Positions 48,401-63,400 of a stretch of 64,000 nt of DNA are shown in pieces; position 1 is the stretch's first letter, and each line of letters opens with the position of its first letter. A model generated the notes under the pieces. That model was not told the DNA's origin, searched no databases, and saw only the letters and a program-made list of their open reading frames with translations. Origin of the DNA: Glandiceps talaboti (lineage: Eukaryota > Hemichordata > Enteropneusta > Spengelidae); assembly GCF_964340395.1 (NCBI RefSeq), contig NC_135559.1:22813464-22877463 (forward strand), written 5' to 3'. The position numbers were made by a program, and so were the translations under genes.

Positions 48401-51400
48401 ACACAGGTAAGGTGGTGTGTTAAATTGGCTGAGATGGCACATAGGTAAGGTGGTGTGTTAAATTGGCTGAGATGGCACACAGGTAAGGTGGTGTATCAAA
48501 TTGGCTGAGATGGCACACAGGTAAGGTGGTGTATCAAATTGGCTGAGATGGCACACAGGTAAGGTGTAGGATTGTAGACGTTCTCTGTAATAGTGTTTAC
48601 TTTAAATTATGGTCTTCTCCATGTGAGAATCAGGGGGATCTGGCCTTTCTATAAATACAAGCACTTTCTGAACTTACAACACCCACACTGTATGAGTTGA
48701 AAGTACAATGTACAATGTATGTTGTAGTTACAGGAGAATGATTTGACAAGGCTGATTTGATCCTAACTACTTTAGATGATATCCAGTAGGTCACAAAAAG
48801 TGACTTTCACCACCTCTGCATCATACAACTTCTTTGATAAGAAAGATCCAAATCAAACATGAAGAGACCCGTACTTTATACTACTAGAGTAGGGAATTCT
48901 GGGTATGGAAAAAACGGAAGGGCTTGAAAATATATGCTTACATTTCTAGTCAGTCAGTATGCATTTTGTATATGTATCTATCATTCTATTGTTCCTACCT
49001 ATGCCATTATACATGTAGCATATGGATATGATGATTAAAAGCATATGTACCAACAACAGATCTTGAATTAAAAACTCTTGTAATTTCACCTACATCCGTC
49101 AATTCATATTTGCTAAATATGATCCAGAAATTCTAGAATCAGTCATTCTTTTTAAATGATTACTATCTGATGATTCACATTAAAAACTAATACTAAATTT
49201 GTCATATATTGTGTACTTGTTGAGTGATATATCATTTTTGGATTTATAGGTCAAACAAACAGAAACCCGAGTCCTTCGCCGGAGCTTGGTGGCTTGCGGC
49301 GAAGTCAGCGCCAAACAACAACGGGATCCTGTGCTAGCAGCAGGTATGTAATCCTGAGAAATTTCTATAGACTCAAGAAACTTTGGCCTACATGTACATA
49401 TGTATCGCAGTGTCAGGTTTGGCCATAAATTGCTGTGTTGGGTGTCACAGTGTCAGGTTTGGCCATAAATTGCTGTGTTGGGTGTCACAGTGTCAGGTTT
49501 GGCCATAAATTGCTATGTGGGGTGTCACAGTGTCAGGTTTGGCCATAAATTGCGGTGTGGGGTGTCACTGTGTCAGGTTTGGCCATAAATTGCTGTGTTG
49601 GGTGTCACAGTGTCAGGTTTGGCCATAAATTGCTGTGTTGGGTGTCACAGTGTCAGGTTTGGCCATAAATTGCTATGTGGGGTGTCACAGTGTCAGGTTT
49701 GGCCATAAATTGCTGTGTTGGGTGTCACAGTGTCAGGTTTGGCCATAAATTGCTGTGTTGGGTGTCACAGTGTCAGGTTTGGCCATAAATTGCTGTGTGG
49801 GGTGTCACAGTGTCAGGTTTGGCCATAAATTGCTGTGTGGGGTGTCACAGTGTCAGGTTTGGCCATAAATTGCTGTGTGGGGTGTCACAGTGTCAGGTTT
49901 GGCCATAAATTGCTATGTGGGGTGTCACAGTGTCAGGTTTGGCCATAAATTGCTATGTGGGGTGTCACAGTGTCAGGTTTGGCCATAAATTGCTGTGTGG
50001 GGTGTCACAGTGTCAGGTTTGGCCATAAATTGCTATGTGGGGTGTCACAGTGTCAGGTTTGGCCATAAATTGCTGTGTTGGGTGTCACAGTGTCAGGTTT
50101 GGCCATAAATTGCTGTGTGGGGTGTCACAGTGTCAGGTTTGGCCATAAATTGCTATGTGGGGTGTCACAGTGTCAGGTTTGGCCATAAATTGCTGTGTTG
50201 GGTGTCACAGTGTCAGGTTTGGCCATAAATTGCTGTGTGGGGTGTCACAGTGTCAGGTTTGGCCATAAATTGCTGTTACTACATGTATCAGTGGTATTCA
50301 ATTTGAACTTTTGTTCCAAACACAACTAGAAAATTTACCTGAAATTTTCGACTGTACACTTCAGTCTTTGTCAACAGATTGACCCACTATTCAGCACACG
50401 TGACCTTACAGGACACGTGAGCCTAATAAGGGGTCAAAGGTGCCTGGAAGTTTGTATCGTCCCCCGTCTCTGTTTAGTGATGGTTTGAGTGCTCGGATGT
50501 AAATAGCTTCTTTCACTCCCCGTTCAAAATATCTGGTTTCAGTGTCCAGTATCTTCACTTCATTTATGTTAACCGAGTGACCGGGTGATTCAATGTGGAT
50601 GTGTTGGGAGACCTCTGATGTGCTGGAACTAGGTCTCTGTGTTCCAAAAATCTGGTCTTGAGTGATCTCTCAGTTTCCCCTATATATGAATCTTTGCATT
50701 GGCCTGTGTTGGTCTGGCCCTGGCAAGGAATTTGGTACACTACTCCACATACATGTTCCTTTTTAGTCTTGTCCTTTGGAGACACCAATAATTGCCGCAA
50801 GGTTTTAGTGGGCTTGATGCAGGTGTTTATACCGTAAGCAGTAAAGATTCTTTTTAGTGCCTCTGAAGTGTCCTTGATGTAAGGTAGGACCACTAAACCC
50901 TTACTTGGTTGTTCCTTCTTACGGATGGTCTTTGACTTTTGAGGCTGGATGACTGTGGCTTTATCTACTGCCCACTTTGGGTATCCACACCTATACAGTG
51001 CCTGGTTGATGTGAGTCTTTTCTTCTTCACGATCTGAGTTGTAGGTAATCACCGTATCTGCTCTGTGATGAAGCGTCCGGATCACACCTAGTTTGTGCTG
51101 TAAAGGGTGGTTAGAGTAAAAATTGAGGTACTGGTCTGTATGGGTGGGTTTGCGGTAGATTTTAGTTTTTAAAGAGCCATCATCCTGAATAACTGTGGTC
51201 GTATCTAGGAAAGCCAGAGACCTATCCTGTTCTTCCTCGGTGGTAAACTTGATGTCTGGGTCAAGACTGTTTAGATGGTCAGTGAATTCCTGAGAGTGAC
51301 ACTTTTTAAGTTTTGTGTGCGTGTCGTCCACGTATCTGTACCACCATAATGGAGGATGGGGGGGCTGTTTCTATGGCGCGGAGTTCTAATTGCTCCATGT

Positions 51401-54400
51401 ACAGATTGCATACTATGGGGGAAACAGGTGACCCCATAGCTGCACCATGAATTTGTTGGAAGAACACACAATCATAAACAAAATAAGTGCACTTCAGACA
51501 AACACTGAGTAGCTTAACCACTTGGCTGGGTGATAAACTGGTTCGCTGGTTAAGGGTGGTGTCCTCCTGTAGTCTATGTAATATCACATCCAATGCTTTG
51601 TCAATAGGTACTGAGGTGAACAAAGCAGTTACATCATAAGAACGTAACTCCTCATCAGGTTCAACCCTTTCCTTCTTGATAGCATCTGCAAATTGTTGGG
51701 AGTTGACGACGTGATGTTTAGACTTGCCAACCAGTGGAGATAGAATACCAGCCAGAAATTTAGCACAGTTGTACGTTATGGATCCTACACTGCTGACAAT
51801 GGGACGAAGAGGAATATTCAGTTTATGAACTTTAGGTAGCCCATAAAACTTTGGAGGAGTCTCTGAAGTAGGGTACAGCTGTCTGTATTGGACTCTGTTT
51901 AACCCACCTTCTTCTTCCAGTTGTTGTAATACTGACACCAGCTCCTTCTTATACTTGGTGGTAGGGTCCCTCTTGCCCAATTTAAGATAAGTTCCGCTGT
52001 CACTCAGTAGGTCTTGACACTTCTGTTTATAGTCCGATGTATTCAGAACTACTACCATACGTCCCTTATCTGCAGGTAAAATCTGGATGTCATTGTCCTG
52101 CTTCAGATCTTTCAAAGCTAGTTGTTCTTCCTTCGATAAATTCGATTATATTTTCTTGGGACGCATTAAGATGTTAACCACTTTGCTGCGTAACTCGTTC
52201 GAATCCCTCTCATTCAAATTACGACATGCTACTTCAGTCTGGGTCACGATGTCGACGACTGGTACTTCCGGGTTGGTGACTGCAAAATTTAGACCTTTCG
52301 CCAACACAGAGAACTCCGGATCACTAAGAATCCTGTCTGAACAGTTCTTAACCCATTTACTGATACACTCCGACGCTAGATTGGTTTTAACCTGGTCTTT
52401 ACGGTCCTTATCTGCGAGGTGTGCAAACTTCGCTTGTTGACGTTTCTTGGAGGTATCGTGTTCACGTATCTGTGACCTTTGACATCTTGACCTAGTTTCA
52501 GTAGCTACGTCTTCTGGTAGTGACTCGGCAATACGGGACTCAGCGTCAACTTTATCTTTGTTCAGGAGGTTTAATTTGTGCACATTTTGTCCTATACGTA
52601 CATTTAAGAGTTGTTTTTCCGATCTTTTGAGAATACTGTTGGCTTTATCCCCCTTTACCGTGCTCTTCAATTGTAAGCTCTTCGGAGTGACATTGTGGTG
52701 TTTACAATGCAAATTAAAACGAAGATGGTTGCGATACCATACACATGTATCAGTATTGTGTGGGTTGTCATATCATTGCAATACTATTATAAGGACATTT
52801 CAAATTGATTAACTGGGTGAGGTGTTTGAAATTGGAATATGCCTACACGTTAACACTCTCTACAAATCTACCATTTCCTTCAAGAAGGAACATGCTTCTT
52901 TTTTATCGTAAAATCATTTGTTTTGAAATATGTTCCCATTTATCACAATTTATATGTGCTTGTATACATGTACTACATACAACTCCATGTGGGGCCTTAC
53001 CTTTATTTGTTCAGCTTATATAATGACTTAATGAGTATTAAAACCAGATTATTTAACCTTTGATCAAAATTAAAAGTTTATCATATGATAGCTACATTTG
53101 TATAGGAGAGCATCCCAGCTTCTGGTGTATTTCAGGTGCACAGGATCAAACATGACAGTAGGGTAACTGCAGGCAATGTCCCTGGAAAAAACTATTATTA
53201 TTTTATATTGTCTTTTTTGAGATACAGATCATAATACATCATTTTACACAAATGACCGTTAATATCATCAAATGAAAAAATCTGGAATCTGGAATCAGAA
53301 TGTGGTAAAAGTATGGTAATGTTGGATGCAAGCCCTCCATATTTATCTTTTCATTTGTCTTCATAAATATCATAATACTTAATATTAAACTTTCTATGAT
53401 ATCATTATCAAATAAAGTGATGTACTGATTATCTTGTCATCTTGTCATTTTAGTAGTCGGCGGGGCTCAGGACCAGGCAAACGAACACTAGCTGGGACTC
53501 GCCGACAACAAGGCAGCATGTCTAACAGTGACAATACCCAAGATAGTGCCAATGCCAACAGCACCAGGAACAATGATGACAATACACCAGGAGCAGGTGC
53601 TGCAGGTAAAGTGTCTTTCAGAACTAGTAAATTCTATAAATTTTATACAGAATAGGATGTCAAAGATAGACAGTTTATATGTGATTCTAAATGCTGACAT
53701 TGACCAGTGTTATTTTGATACACAATAGTGTCATGAAACGTGTTATGCTATCAAAATGGCAACTTGCTTGATTTACTTTGAGTGTAGTTGGTGTATCCAG
53801 TCTTATTTTGACAACTCTAGTATTATCATTTCAATATGACTGACAAGTATATAAGGGTTATTATCATTTCAATATGACTGACAAGTATATAAGGGTTGTT
53901 ATCATTTCAATATGACTAACAAGTATATAAGGGTTGTTATCATTTCAATATGACTGACAAGTATATAAGGGTTATTATCATTTCAATATGACTAACAAGT
54001 ATATAAGGGTTGTTATCATTTCAATATGACTGACAAGTATATAAGGGTTATTATCATTTCAATATGACTGACAAGTATATAAGGGTTGTTATCATTTCAA
54101 TATGACTAACAAGTATATAAGGGTTGTTATCATTTCAATATAACTAACAAGTATATAAGGGTTGTTATCATTTCAAATATGACTGACAAGTATATAAGGG
54201 TTATTATCATTTCAAATATGACTAACAAGTATATAAGGGTTATTATCATTTCAAATATGACTAACAAGTATATAAGGGTTGTTATCATTTCAATATGACT
54301 GACAAGTATATAAGGGTTGTTATCATTTCAATATGACTAACAAGTATATAAGGGTTGTTATCATTTCAATATGACTGACAAGTATATAAGGGTTGTTATC

Positions 54401-57400
54401 ATTTCAATATGACTAACAAGTATATAAGGGTTGTTATCATTTCAATATGACTAACAAGTATATAAGGGTTGTTATCATTTCAATATGACTAACAAGTATA
54501 TAAGGGTTGTTATCATTTCAATATGACTAACAAGTATATAAGGGTTGTTATAATTTCAATATGACTAACAAGTATATAAGGGTTGTTATCATTTCAATAT
54601 GACTAACAAGTATATAAGGGTTGTTATCATTTCAATATGACTAACAAGTATATAAGGGTTGTTATCATTTCAATATGACTAACAAGTATATAAGGGTTGT
54701 TATAATTTCAATATGACTGACAAGTATATAAGGGTTGTTATCATTTCAATATGACTGACAAGTATATAAGGGTTGTTATAATTTCAATATGACTAACAAG
54801 TATATAAGGGTTGTTATAATTTCAATATGACTGACAAGTATATAAGGGTTGTTATCATTTCAATATAACTGACAAGTATATAAGGGTTGTTATCATTTCA
54901 ATATGACTAACAAGTATATAAGGGTTGTTATCATTTCAATATGACTAACAAGTATATAAGGGTTGTTATCATTTCAATATGACTAACAAGTATATAAGGG
55001 TTGTTATCATTTCAATATGACTAACAAGTATATAAGGGTTGTTATCATTTCAATATGACTAACAAGTATATAAGGGTTGTTATCATTTCAATATGACTAA
55101 CAAGTATATAAGGGTTGTTATCATTTCAATATGACTAACAAGTATATAAGGGTTGTTATCATTTCAATATGACTAACAAGTATATAAGGGTTGTTATCAT
55201 TTCAATATGACTAACATGTATATAAGGGTTGTTATCATTTCAATATGACTAACAAGTATATAAGGGTTGTTATCATTTCAATATGACTAACAAGTATATA
55301 AGGGTTGTTATCATTTCAATATGACTAACAAGTATATAAGGGTTGTTATCATTTCAATATGACTGACAAGTATATAAGGGTTGTTATCATTTCAATATGA
55401 CTGACAAGTATATAAGGGTTGTTATCATTTCAATATGACTAACAAGTATATAAGGGTTGTTATCATTTCAATATGACTGACAAGTATATAAGGGTTGTTA
55501 TCATTTCAATATGACTGACAAGTATATAAGGGTTGTTATCATTTCAATATGACTGACAAGTATATAAGGGTTGTTATCATTTCAATATGACTGACAAGTA
55601 TATAAGGGTTGTTATCATTTCAAATATGACTAACAAGTATATAAGGGTTGTTATCATTTCAATATGACTAACAAGTATATAAGGGTTGTTATCATTTCAA
55701 TATGACTGACAAGTATATAAGGGTTGTTATCATTTCAATATGACTAACAAGTATATAAGGGTTGTTATCATTTCAATATGACTAACAAGTATATAAGGGT
55801 TGTTATCATTTCAATATGACTGACAAGTATATAAGGGTTGTTATCATTTCAATATGACTAACAAGTATATAAGGGTTGTTATCATTTCAATATGACTAAC
55901 AAGTATATAAGGGTTGTTATCATTTCAATATGACTAACAAGTATATAAGGGTTGTTATCATTTCAATATGACTGACAAGTATATAAGGGTTGTTATCATT
56001 TCAATATGACTAACAAGTATATAAGGGTTGTTATCATTTCAATATGACTAACAAGTATATAAGGGTTGTTATCATTTCAATATGACTGACAAGTATATAA
56101 GGGTTGTTATCATTTCAATATGACTGACAAGTATATAAGGGTTGTTATCATTTCAATATGACTAACAAGTATATAAGGGTTGTTATCATTTCAATATGAC
56201 TAACAAGTATATAAGGGTTGTTATCATTTCAATATGACTGACAAGTATATAAGGGTTGTTATCATTTCAATATGACTGACAAGTATATAAGGGTTGTTAT
56301 CATTTCAATATGACTAACAAGTATATAAGGGTTGTTATCATTTCAATATGACTGACAAGTATATAAGGGTTGTTATCATTTCAATATGACTAACAAGTAT
56401 ATAAGGGTTGTTATCATTTCAATATGACTGACAAGTATATAAGGGTTGTTATCATTTCAATATGACTAACAAGTATATAAGGGTTGTTATCATTTCAATA
56501 TGACTAACAAGTATATAAGGGTTGTTATCATTTCAATATGACTGACAAGTATATAAGGGTTGTTATCATTTCAATATGACTGACAAGTATATAAGGGTTG
56601 TTATCATTTCAATATGACTAACAAGTATATAAGGGTTGTTATCATTTCAATATGACTGACAAGTATATAAGGGTTGTTATCATTTCAATATGACTGACAA
56701 GTATATAAGGGTTGTTATCATTTCAATATGACTAACAAGTATATAAGGGTTGTTATCATTTCAATATGACTAACAAGTATATAAGGGTTGTTGTATCACA
56801 TTAGTTTGTCTTTCATCTTGACAGCTGCAGCAAGTTCTGCATCTGGTGGTGCTTCAGCAATGGCTGCGATGGGAGACACTGATTCTGATGAGTCAGAGAT
56901 GGGACGATTACAAGGTAAGACAAGCTGATTGACGAGGCTTTTGAAATTGCTATGTTAGCTATAAAATTGGTGTATAAACTTTTAAATTGCTATGTTAGCT
57001 ATAAAATTGGTGTATAAACTTTTAAATTGCTATGTTAGCTATGAAATTGGTGTATAAACTTTTTTTAACAGTAGCGAAGTTGGGTTCTAACCTTCTTCCT
57101 GCCACCTGCCATATGGTCAAGCTGTTCATATTAGTATAATTCAGGTACCTTAGTAGATGTTCCCACTCTAGATACAGTACCTCACAAGATCTCACTCTAG
57201 ATACAAAACCTCACAAGATCCCACTCTAAATACAGTACCTCACAAGATTCCACTCTAAATACAGTACCTCACAAGATTCCACTATAAATACAGTACCTCA
57301 CAAGATCTCACTTTAGATACAGTACCTCACAAGATTCCACTCTAGATACAGTACCTCACAAGATCCCACTCTAGATACAGTACCTCACAAGATCTCACTT

Positions 57401-60400
57401 TAGATACAGTACCTCACAAGATTCCACTCTAGATACAGTACCTTACAATATCCCACTCTAAATACAGTACCTCACAAGATCTCACTTTAGATACAGTACC
57501 TCACAAGATCCCACTCTAAATACAGTACCTCTCAAGATCTCACTTTAGATACAGTACCTCACAAGATCTCACTTTAGATACAGTACCTTACAAGATCCCA
57601 CTCTAAATACAGTACCTCACAAGATTCCACTCTAAATACAGTACCTCACAAGATTCCACTATAAATACAGTACCTCACAAGATCTCACTTTAGATACAGT
57701 ACCTCACAAGATTCCACTCTAGATACAGTACCTCACAAGATCCCACTCTAGATACAGTACCTCACAAGATCTCACTTTAGATACAGTACCTCACAAGATT
57801 CCACTCTAGATACAGTACCTTACAATATCCCACTCTAAATACAGTACCTCACAAGATCTCACTTTAGATACAGTACCTCACAAGATCCCACTCTAAATAC
57901 AGTACCTCTCAAGATCTCACTTTAGATACAGTACCTCACAAGATTCCACTCTAGATACAGTACCTCACAAGATCTCACTTTAGATACAGTACCTCACAAG
58001 ATTCCACTCTAGATACAGTACCTCACAAGATCTCACTTTAGATACAGTACCTCACAAGATTCCACTCTAGATACAGTACCTCACAAGATCTGACTCTAGA
58101 TACAGTACCTCACAAGATTCCACTCTAGATACAGTACCTCACAAGATCTCACTTTAGATACAGTACCTCACAAGATTCCACTCTAGATACAATACCTCAC
58201 AAGATCCTACTCTAGATACAGTACCTCACAAGATTCCACTCTAAATACAGTACCTCACAAGATCCCACTCTAGATACAATACCTTATAAGATCCCACTCT
58301 AAATACAGTACCTCACAAGATTCCACTCTAAATACAGTACCTCACAAGATTCCACTCTTAATACAGTACCTCACAAGATCTGACTCTAAATACAGTACCT
58401 TACAAGATCCCACTCTAAATACAGTACCTCACAAGATTCCACTCTAAATACAGTACCTCACAAGATTCCACTCTTAATACAGTACCTCACAAGATCTGAC
58501 TCTAAATACAGTACCTTTATACAAGATCTGACTCTAAATACAGTACCTCACAAGATTCCACTCTTAATACAGTACCTCACAAGATCTGACTCTAAATACA
58601 GTACCTTTATACAAGATCTGACTCTAAATACAGTACCTCACAAGATCCCACTCTAGATACAGTACCTCACAAGATTCCACTCTAAATACAGTACCTCACA
58701 AGATCTCACTTTAGATACAGTACCTCACAAGATTCCACTCTAGATACAGTACCTCACAAGATCTGACTCTAAATACAGTACCTCACAAGATTCCACTCTA
58801 AATACAGTACGTCACAAGATTCCACTCTAAATACAGTACCTCACAAGATCCCACTCTAAATACAGTACCTCACAAGATTCCACTCTAAATACAGTGCCTC
58901 ACAAGATCCCACTCTAGATACAGTACCTCACAAGATTCCACTCTAAATACAGTACCTCACAAGATCTCACTTTAGATACAGTACCTCACAAGATTCCACT
59001 CTAGATACAGTACCTCACAAGATCTCACTTTAGATACAGTACCTCACAAGATCTCACTTTAGATACAGTACCTCACAAGATTCCACTCTAAATACAGTAC
59101 CTTACAATATCCCACTCTAAATACAGTACCTCACAAGATCTCACTTTAGATACAGTACCTCACAAGATTCCACTGTAAATACAGTACCTCACAAGATCCC
59201 ACTCTAGATACAGTACCTCACAAGATCCCACTCTAAATACAGTACCTCACAAGATTCCACTCTAGATACAGTACCTCACAAGATCCCACTCTGAATACAG
59301 TACCTCACAAGATCTCACTTTAGATACAGTACCTTACAAGATCCCACTCTAAATACAGTACCTCTCAAGATCTCACTTTAGATACAGTACCTCACAAGAT
59401 CCCACTCTAAATACAGTACCTCACAAGATTCCACTTTAGATACAGTACCTCACAAGATTCCACTCTAGATACAATACCTCACAAGATCTGACTTTAAATA
59501 CAGTACCTCACAAGATTCCACTCTAAATACAGTACCTCACAAGATTCCACTTTAGATACAGTACCTCACAAGATTCCACTCTAGATACAGTACCTTACAA
59601 TATCCCACTCTAAATACAGTACCTCACAAGATTCCACTCTAAATACAGTACCTCACAAGATCTCACTTTAGATACAGTACCTCACAAGATTCCACTATAA
59701 ATACAATACCTCACAAGATCTGACTCTAGATACAGTACCTCACAAGATCTCACTCTAGATACAGTACCTTACAAGATCCCACTCTAGATACAGTACCTTA
59801 TAAGATCCCACTCTAAATACAGTACCTCACAAGATTCCACTCTAAATACAGTACCTCACAAGATTCCACTCTTAATACAGTACCTCACAAGATCTGACTC
59901 TAAATACAGTACCTTACAAGATCCCACTCTAAATACAGTACCTCACAAGATTCCACTCTAAATACAGTACCTCACAAGATTCCACTCTTAATACAGTACC
60001 TCACAAGATCTGACTCTAAATACAGTACCTTACAAGATCTGACTCTAAATACAGTACCTCACAAGATTCCACTCTAAATACAGTACCTCACAAGATCCCA
60101 CTCTAAATACAGTACCTCACAAGATTCCACTCTAAATACAGTACCTCACAAGATCCCACTCTAGATACAGTACCTCACAAGATTCCACTCTAAATACAGT
60201 ACCTCACAAGATCCCACTCTAGATACAGTACCTCACAAGATTCCACTCTAAATACAGTACCTCACAAGATCCCACTCTAGATACAGTACCTCACAAGATC
60301 CCACTCTAAATACAGTACCTCACAAGATCCCACTCTAGATACAGTACCTTAGATGTTCCCACTCTAGATACAGTACCTTAGATGTTCCCACTCTAGATAC

Positions 60401-63400
60401 AGTACCTTATATGTTCCCACTCTAGATACAGTACCTCACAAGATCCCACTCTAGATACAGTACCCTAGATGTTCCCACTCTAGATAAGTACCAAATTAAT
60501 GTTGGTAAATGTGTCATGAATGGAACAAAACTTTGTTTTGATTATTTGTGTATATTCACCATGCTAGCACAATGTGTCAATCTGTGTAAACAATTTGTTT
60601 TTCCATTAGCTTTGTTGGAAGCAAGGGGTCTACCGCCACATTTGTTTGGTGCTTTGGGCCCAAGGATGCATCAATTACTGAACAGAAGTATGAGTAGTGG
60701 TACAAGTAAGTATCATTTAATATAAGGCCACATAAGAAAATTGTGTGTCCAATAACTCGACTGACCCTAGTTTAAGCCTCTGACCCTGAACAGTTTTTAG
60801 CACAACTGAACTGAAACTGCATAGTGAATGGGTTGAAACTTGGTGGGGATGGTTCTGGAGGTATTATTTTGCAGTTATTGTTGAAAACATTTCAACACAA
60901 TTGGCCCCAAAAATGTGATTTTTGGTCAAAAAAACTCAAAAACTACTGGGCAGATTGGGATGAAATTTGGGTGAAACATTCTTCAGGGTGTTTTTACCAA
61001 GAAGTGTTCATGATATGATAGTCCCATCAGTGATATGCAAATTAGGGAAAGCAAGGAACTATTCTTTTATTTTAAAATGATTTATGAGGTTCAAGAAGGA
61101 AAATAAGACAGAAAGAAGGATAGTTTTTACTGGATTTCAAAGTTTATGTCTGTTTTATTTTGACATTGTATCAAGTGGAACACGGAATACACAGGGATGG
61201 ATAAACTTTATACTGTAACGTAATGTACATTATATGTGTGATACTCTGGTTGATTAATCTTGATTACATTGGTGATAGTTTGAGAGTGAAGCTACAGTTT
61301 GTTTTATGAGATCAACAAAGTCACTGCTAAACCACCAATGTTTGTTTTTAAAGGTGATTCAAAATACCCCATACCACAACCTTGAAAAATGTTCTTTATA
61401 TGTGTCATAACCAGTGAATGCAAAGTTTAACTATTCAAAATTGCATGATAAGTGAGAAATAAAGAGTTAATTTAAAACTGGTGATCAGCAACGACCTGAA
61501 CAGCTATGAATTTATGGTTATGCTGCCTATTGTTCTCCCTTTTTGGCATTGTGACGAGTTCATGCCAGTAGTAAACAATAGCAGAGAGTAATAATTCTGA
61601 CTTTGATACTCATCAGATTTTATCTGAGAGTGATGAATCTTCTTTCAATGATGATTTTACCATGTGCGATAGATTGATTTGGCTTTTTCTGTAGGTGTCA
61701 TGTCCTACAATAACAAAAATAGTCAAAGTGCTAGTGATGTTGGAGAGTATATCAGGTTCAAGTTGATCACGAATTCTATTGCCGATTCAGACCTCGATAA
61801 GACTAGGAGTAGGAGCTAAACTGTGATTACAAGTCGATATCAAAATGCCTCTAATGATAACTAGAATGTATTGCCTCAAAAAATAATAATCAAACCAAGC
61901 ATAATGTTCCTATTGCCGATTTTTTCCCACACGTGAACAAAGCAAGAAACTGCTGACATGCACACGTGAACATAGCAAGAAACTGCTGACATGCACACAT
62001 GAACACAGCAAGACACTGCTGACAGGCACACATGAACACAGCAAGACATTGCTGACATGCACACATGAACACAGCAAGACACTGCTGACATGCACACATG
62101 AACACAGCAAGACACTGCTGACATGCACACATGAACACAGCAAGACACTGCTGACATACACACATGAACACAGCAAGACACCACTGACATACACACATGA
62201 ACATAGCAAGACACTGCTGACATGCACACATGAACACAGCAAGACATTGCTGACATGCACACATGAACACAGCAAGACACTGCTGACAGGCACACATGAA
62301 CACAGCAAGACATTGCTGACATGCACACATGAACACAGCAAGACACTGCTGACATGCACACATGAACACAGCAAGACACTGCTGACATGCACACATGAAC
62401 ACAGCAAGACACTGCTGACATGCACACATGAACATAGGAAGACACCACTGACATGCACACATGAACATAGCGAGACACTGCTGACATACACATGAACATA
62501 GCAAGACAATGCTGACATACACACATGAACACAGCAAGACACCACTGACACACACACATGAACACAGCAAGACACCACTGACATACACACATGAACATAG
62601 CAAGACACTGCTGACATGCACACATGAACAGAGCAAGACACTGCTGACATACACACATGAACACAGCAAGACACCACTGACATACACAAATGAACACAGC
62701 AAGACACCACTGACATACACACATGAACATAGCAAGACACTGCTGACATGCACACATGAACACAGCAAGACATTGCTGACATGCACACATGAACACAGCA
62801 AGACATTGCTGACAGGCACACATGAACACAGCAAGACACTGCTGACATGCACACATGAACACAGCAAGACACCACTGACACACACACATGAACACAGCAA
62901 GACACTGCTGACAGGCACACATGAACATAGCAAGACACTGCTGATATGCACACATGAACACAGCAAGACACCACTGACACACACATGAACACAGCAAGAC
63001 ATTGCTGACATACACACATGAACACAGCAAGACACTGCTGACAGGCACACATGAACACAGCAAGACACCACTGACACACACACATGAACACAGTAAGACA
63101 CTGCTGACATGCACACATGAACACAGCAAGACACCATGGACATAGCAAGACACTGCTGACATGCACAGGAACATAGCAAGACACTGCTGACATGCACAGG
63201 AACATAGCAAGATACTGCTGACGTGCACACATGACCATAGCAAGACAGTGCTGACACACACAGGAACATAGCAAGACACCACTGATGTTACGCAATAGTA
63301 AAAGGAAAGAATCAAAACAGCATTAAGGTGTGTTTGAGGGTGCCATAAGTATAGGTCGAATGAATTCAAAGTAAAGAGAACTTGTATTCATGACAGGTTT

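Noticed and set aside
51271-51471. Separate small gene at the Penelope frameshift
   Set aside because: It is the out-of-frame shadow of the reverse transcriptase around the G7 run.
61876-63369. Minus-strand open frames of 459-497 codons rich in Cys, Val and His
   Set aside because: The 33-bp repeat has no stop in several frames and 33 is divisible by 3, so all are 11-residue periodic; several overlapping frames are open at once on both strands.
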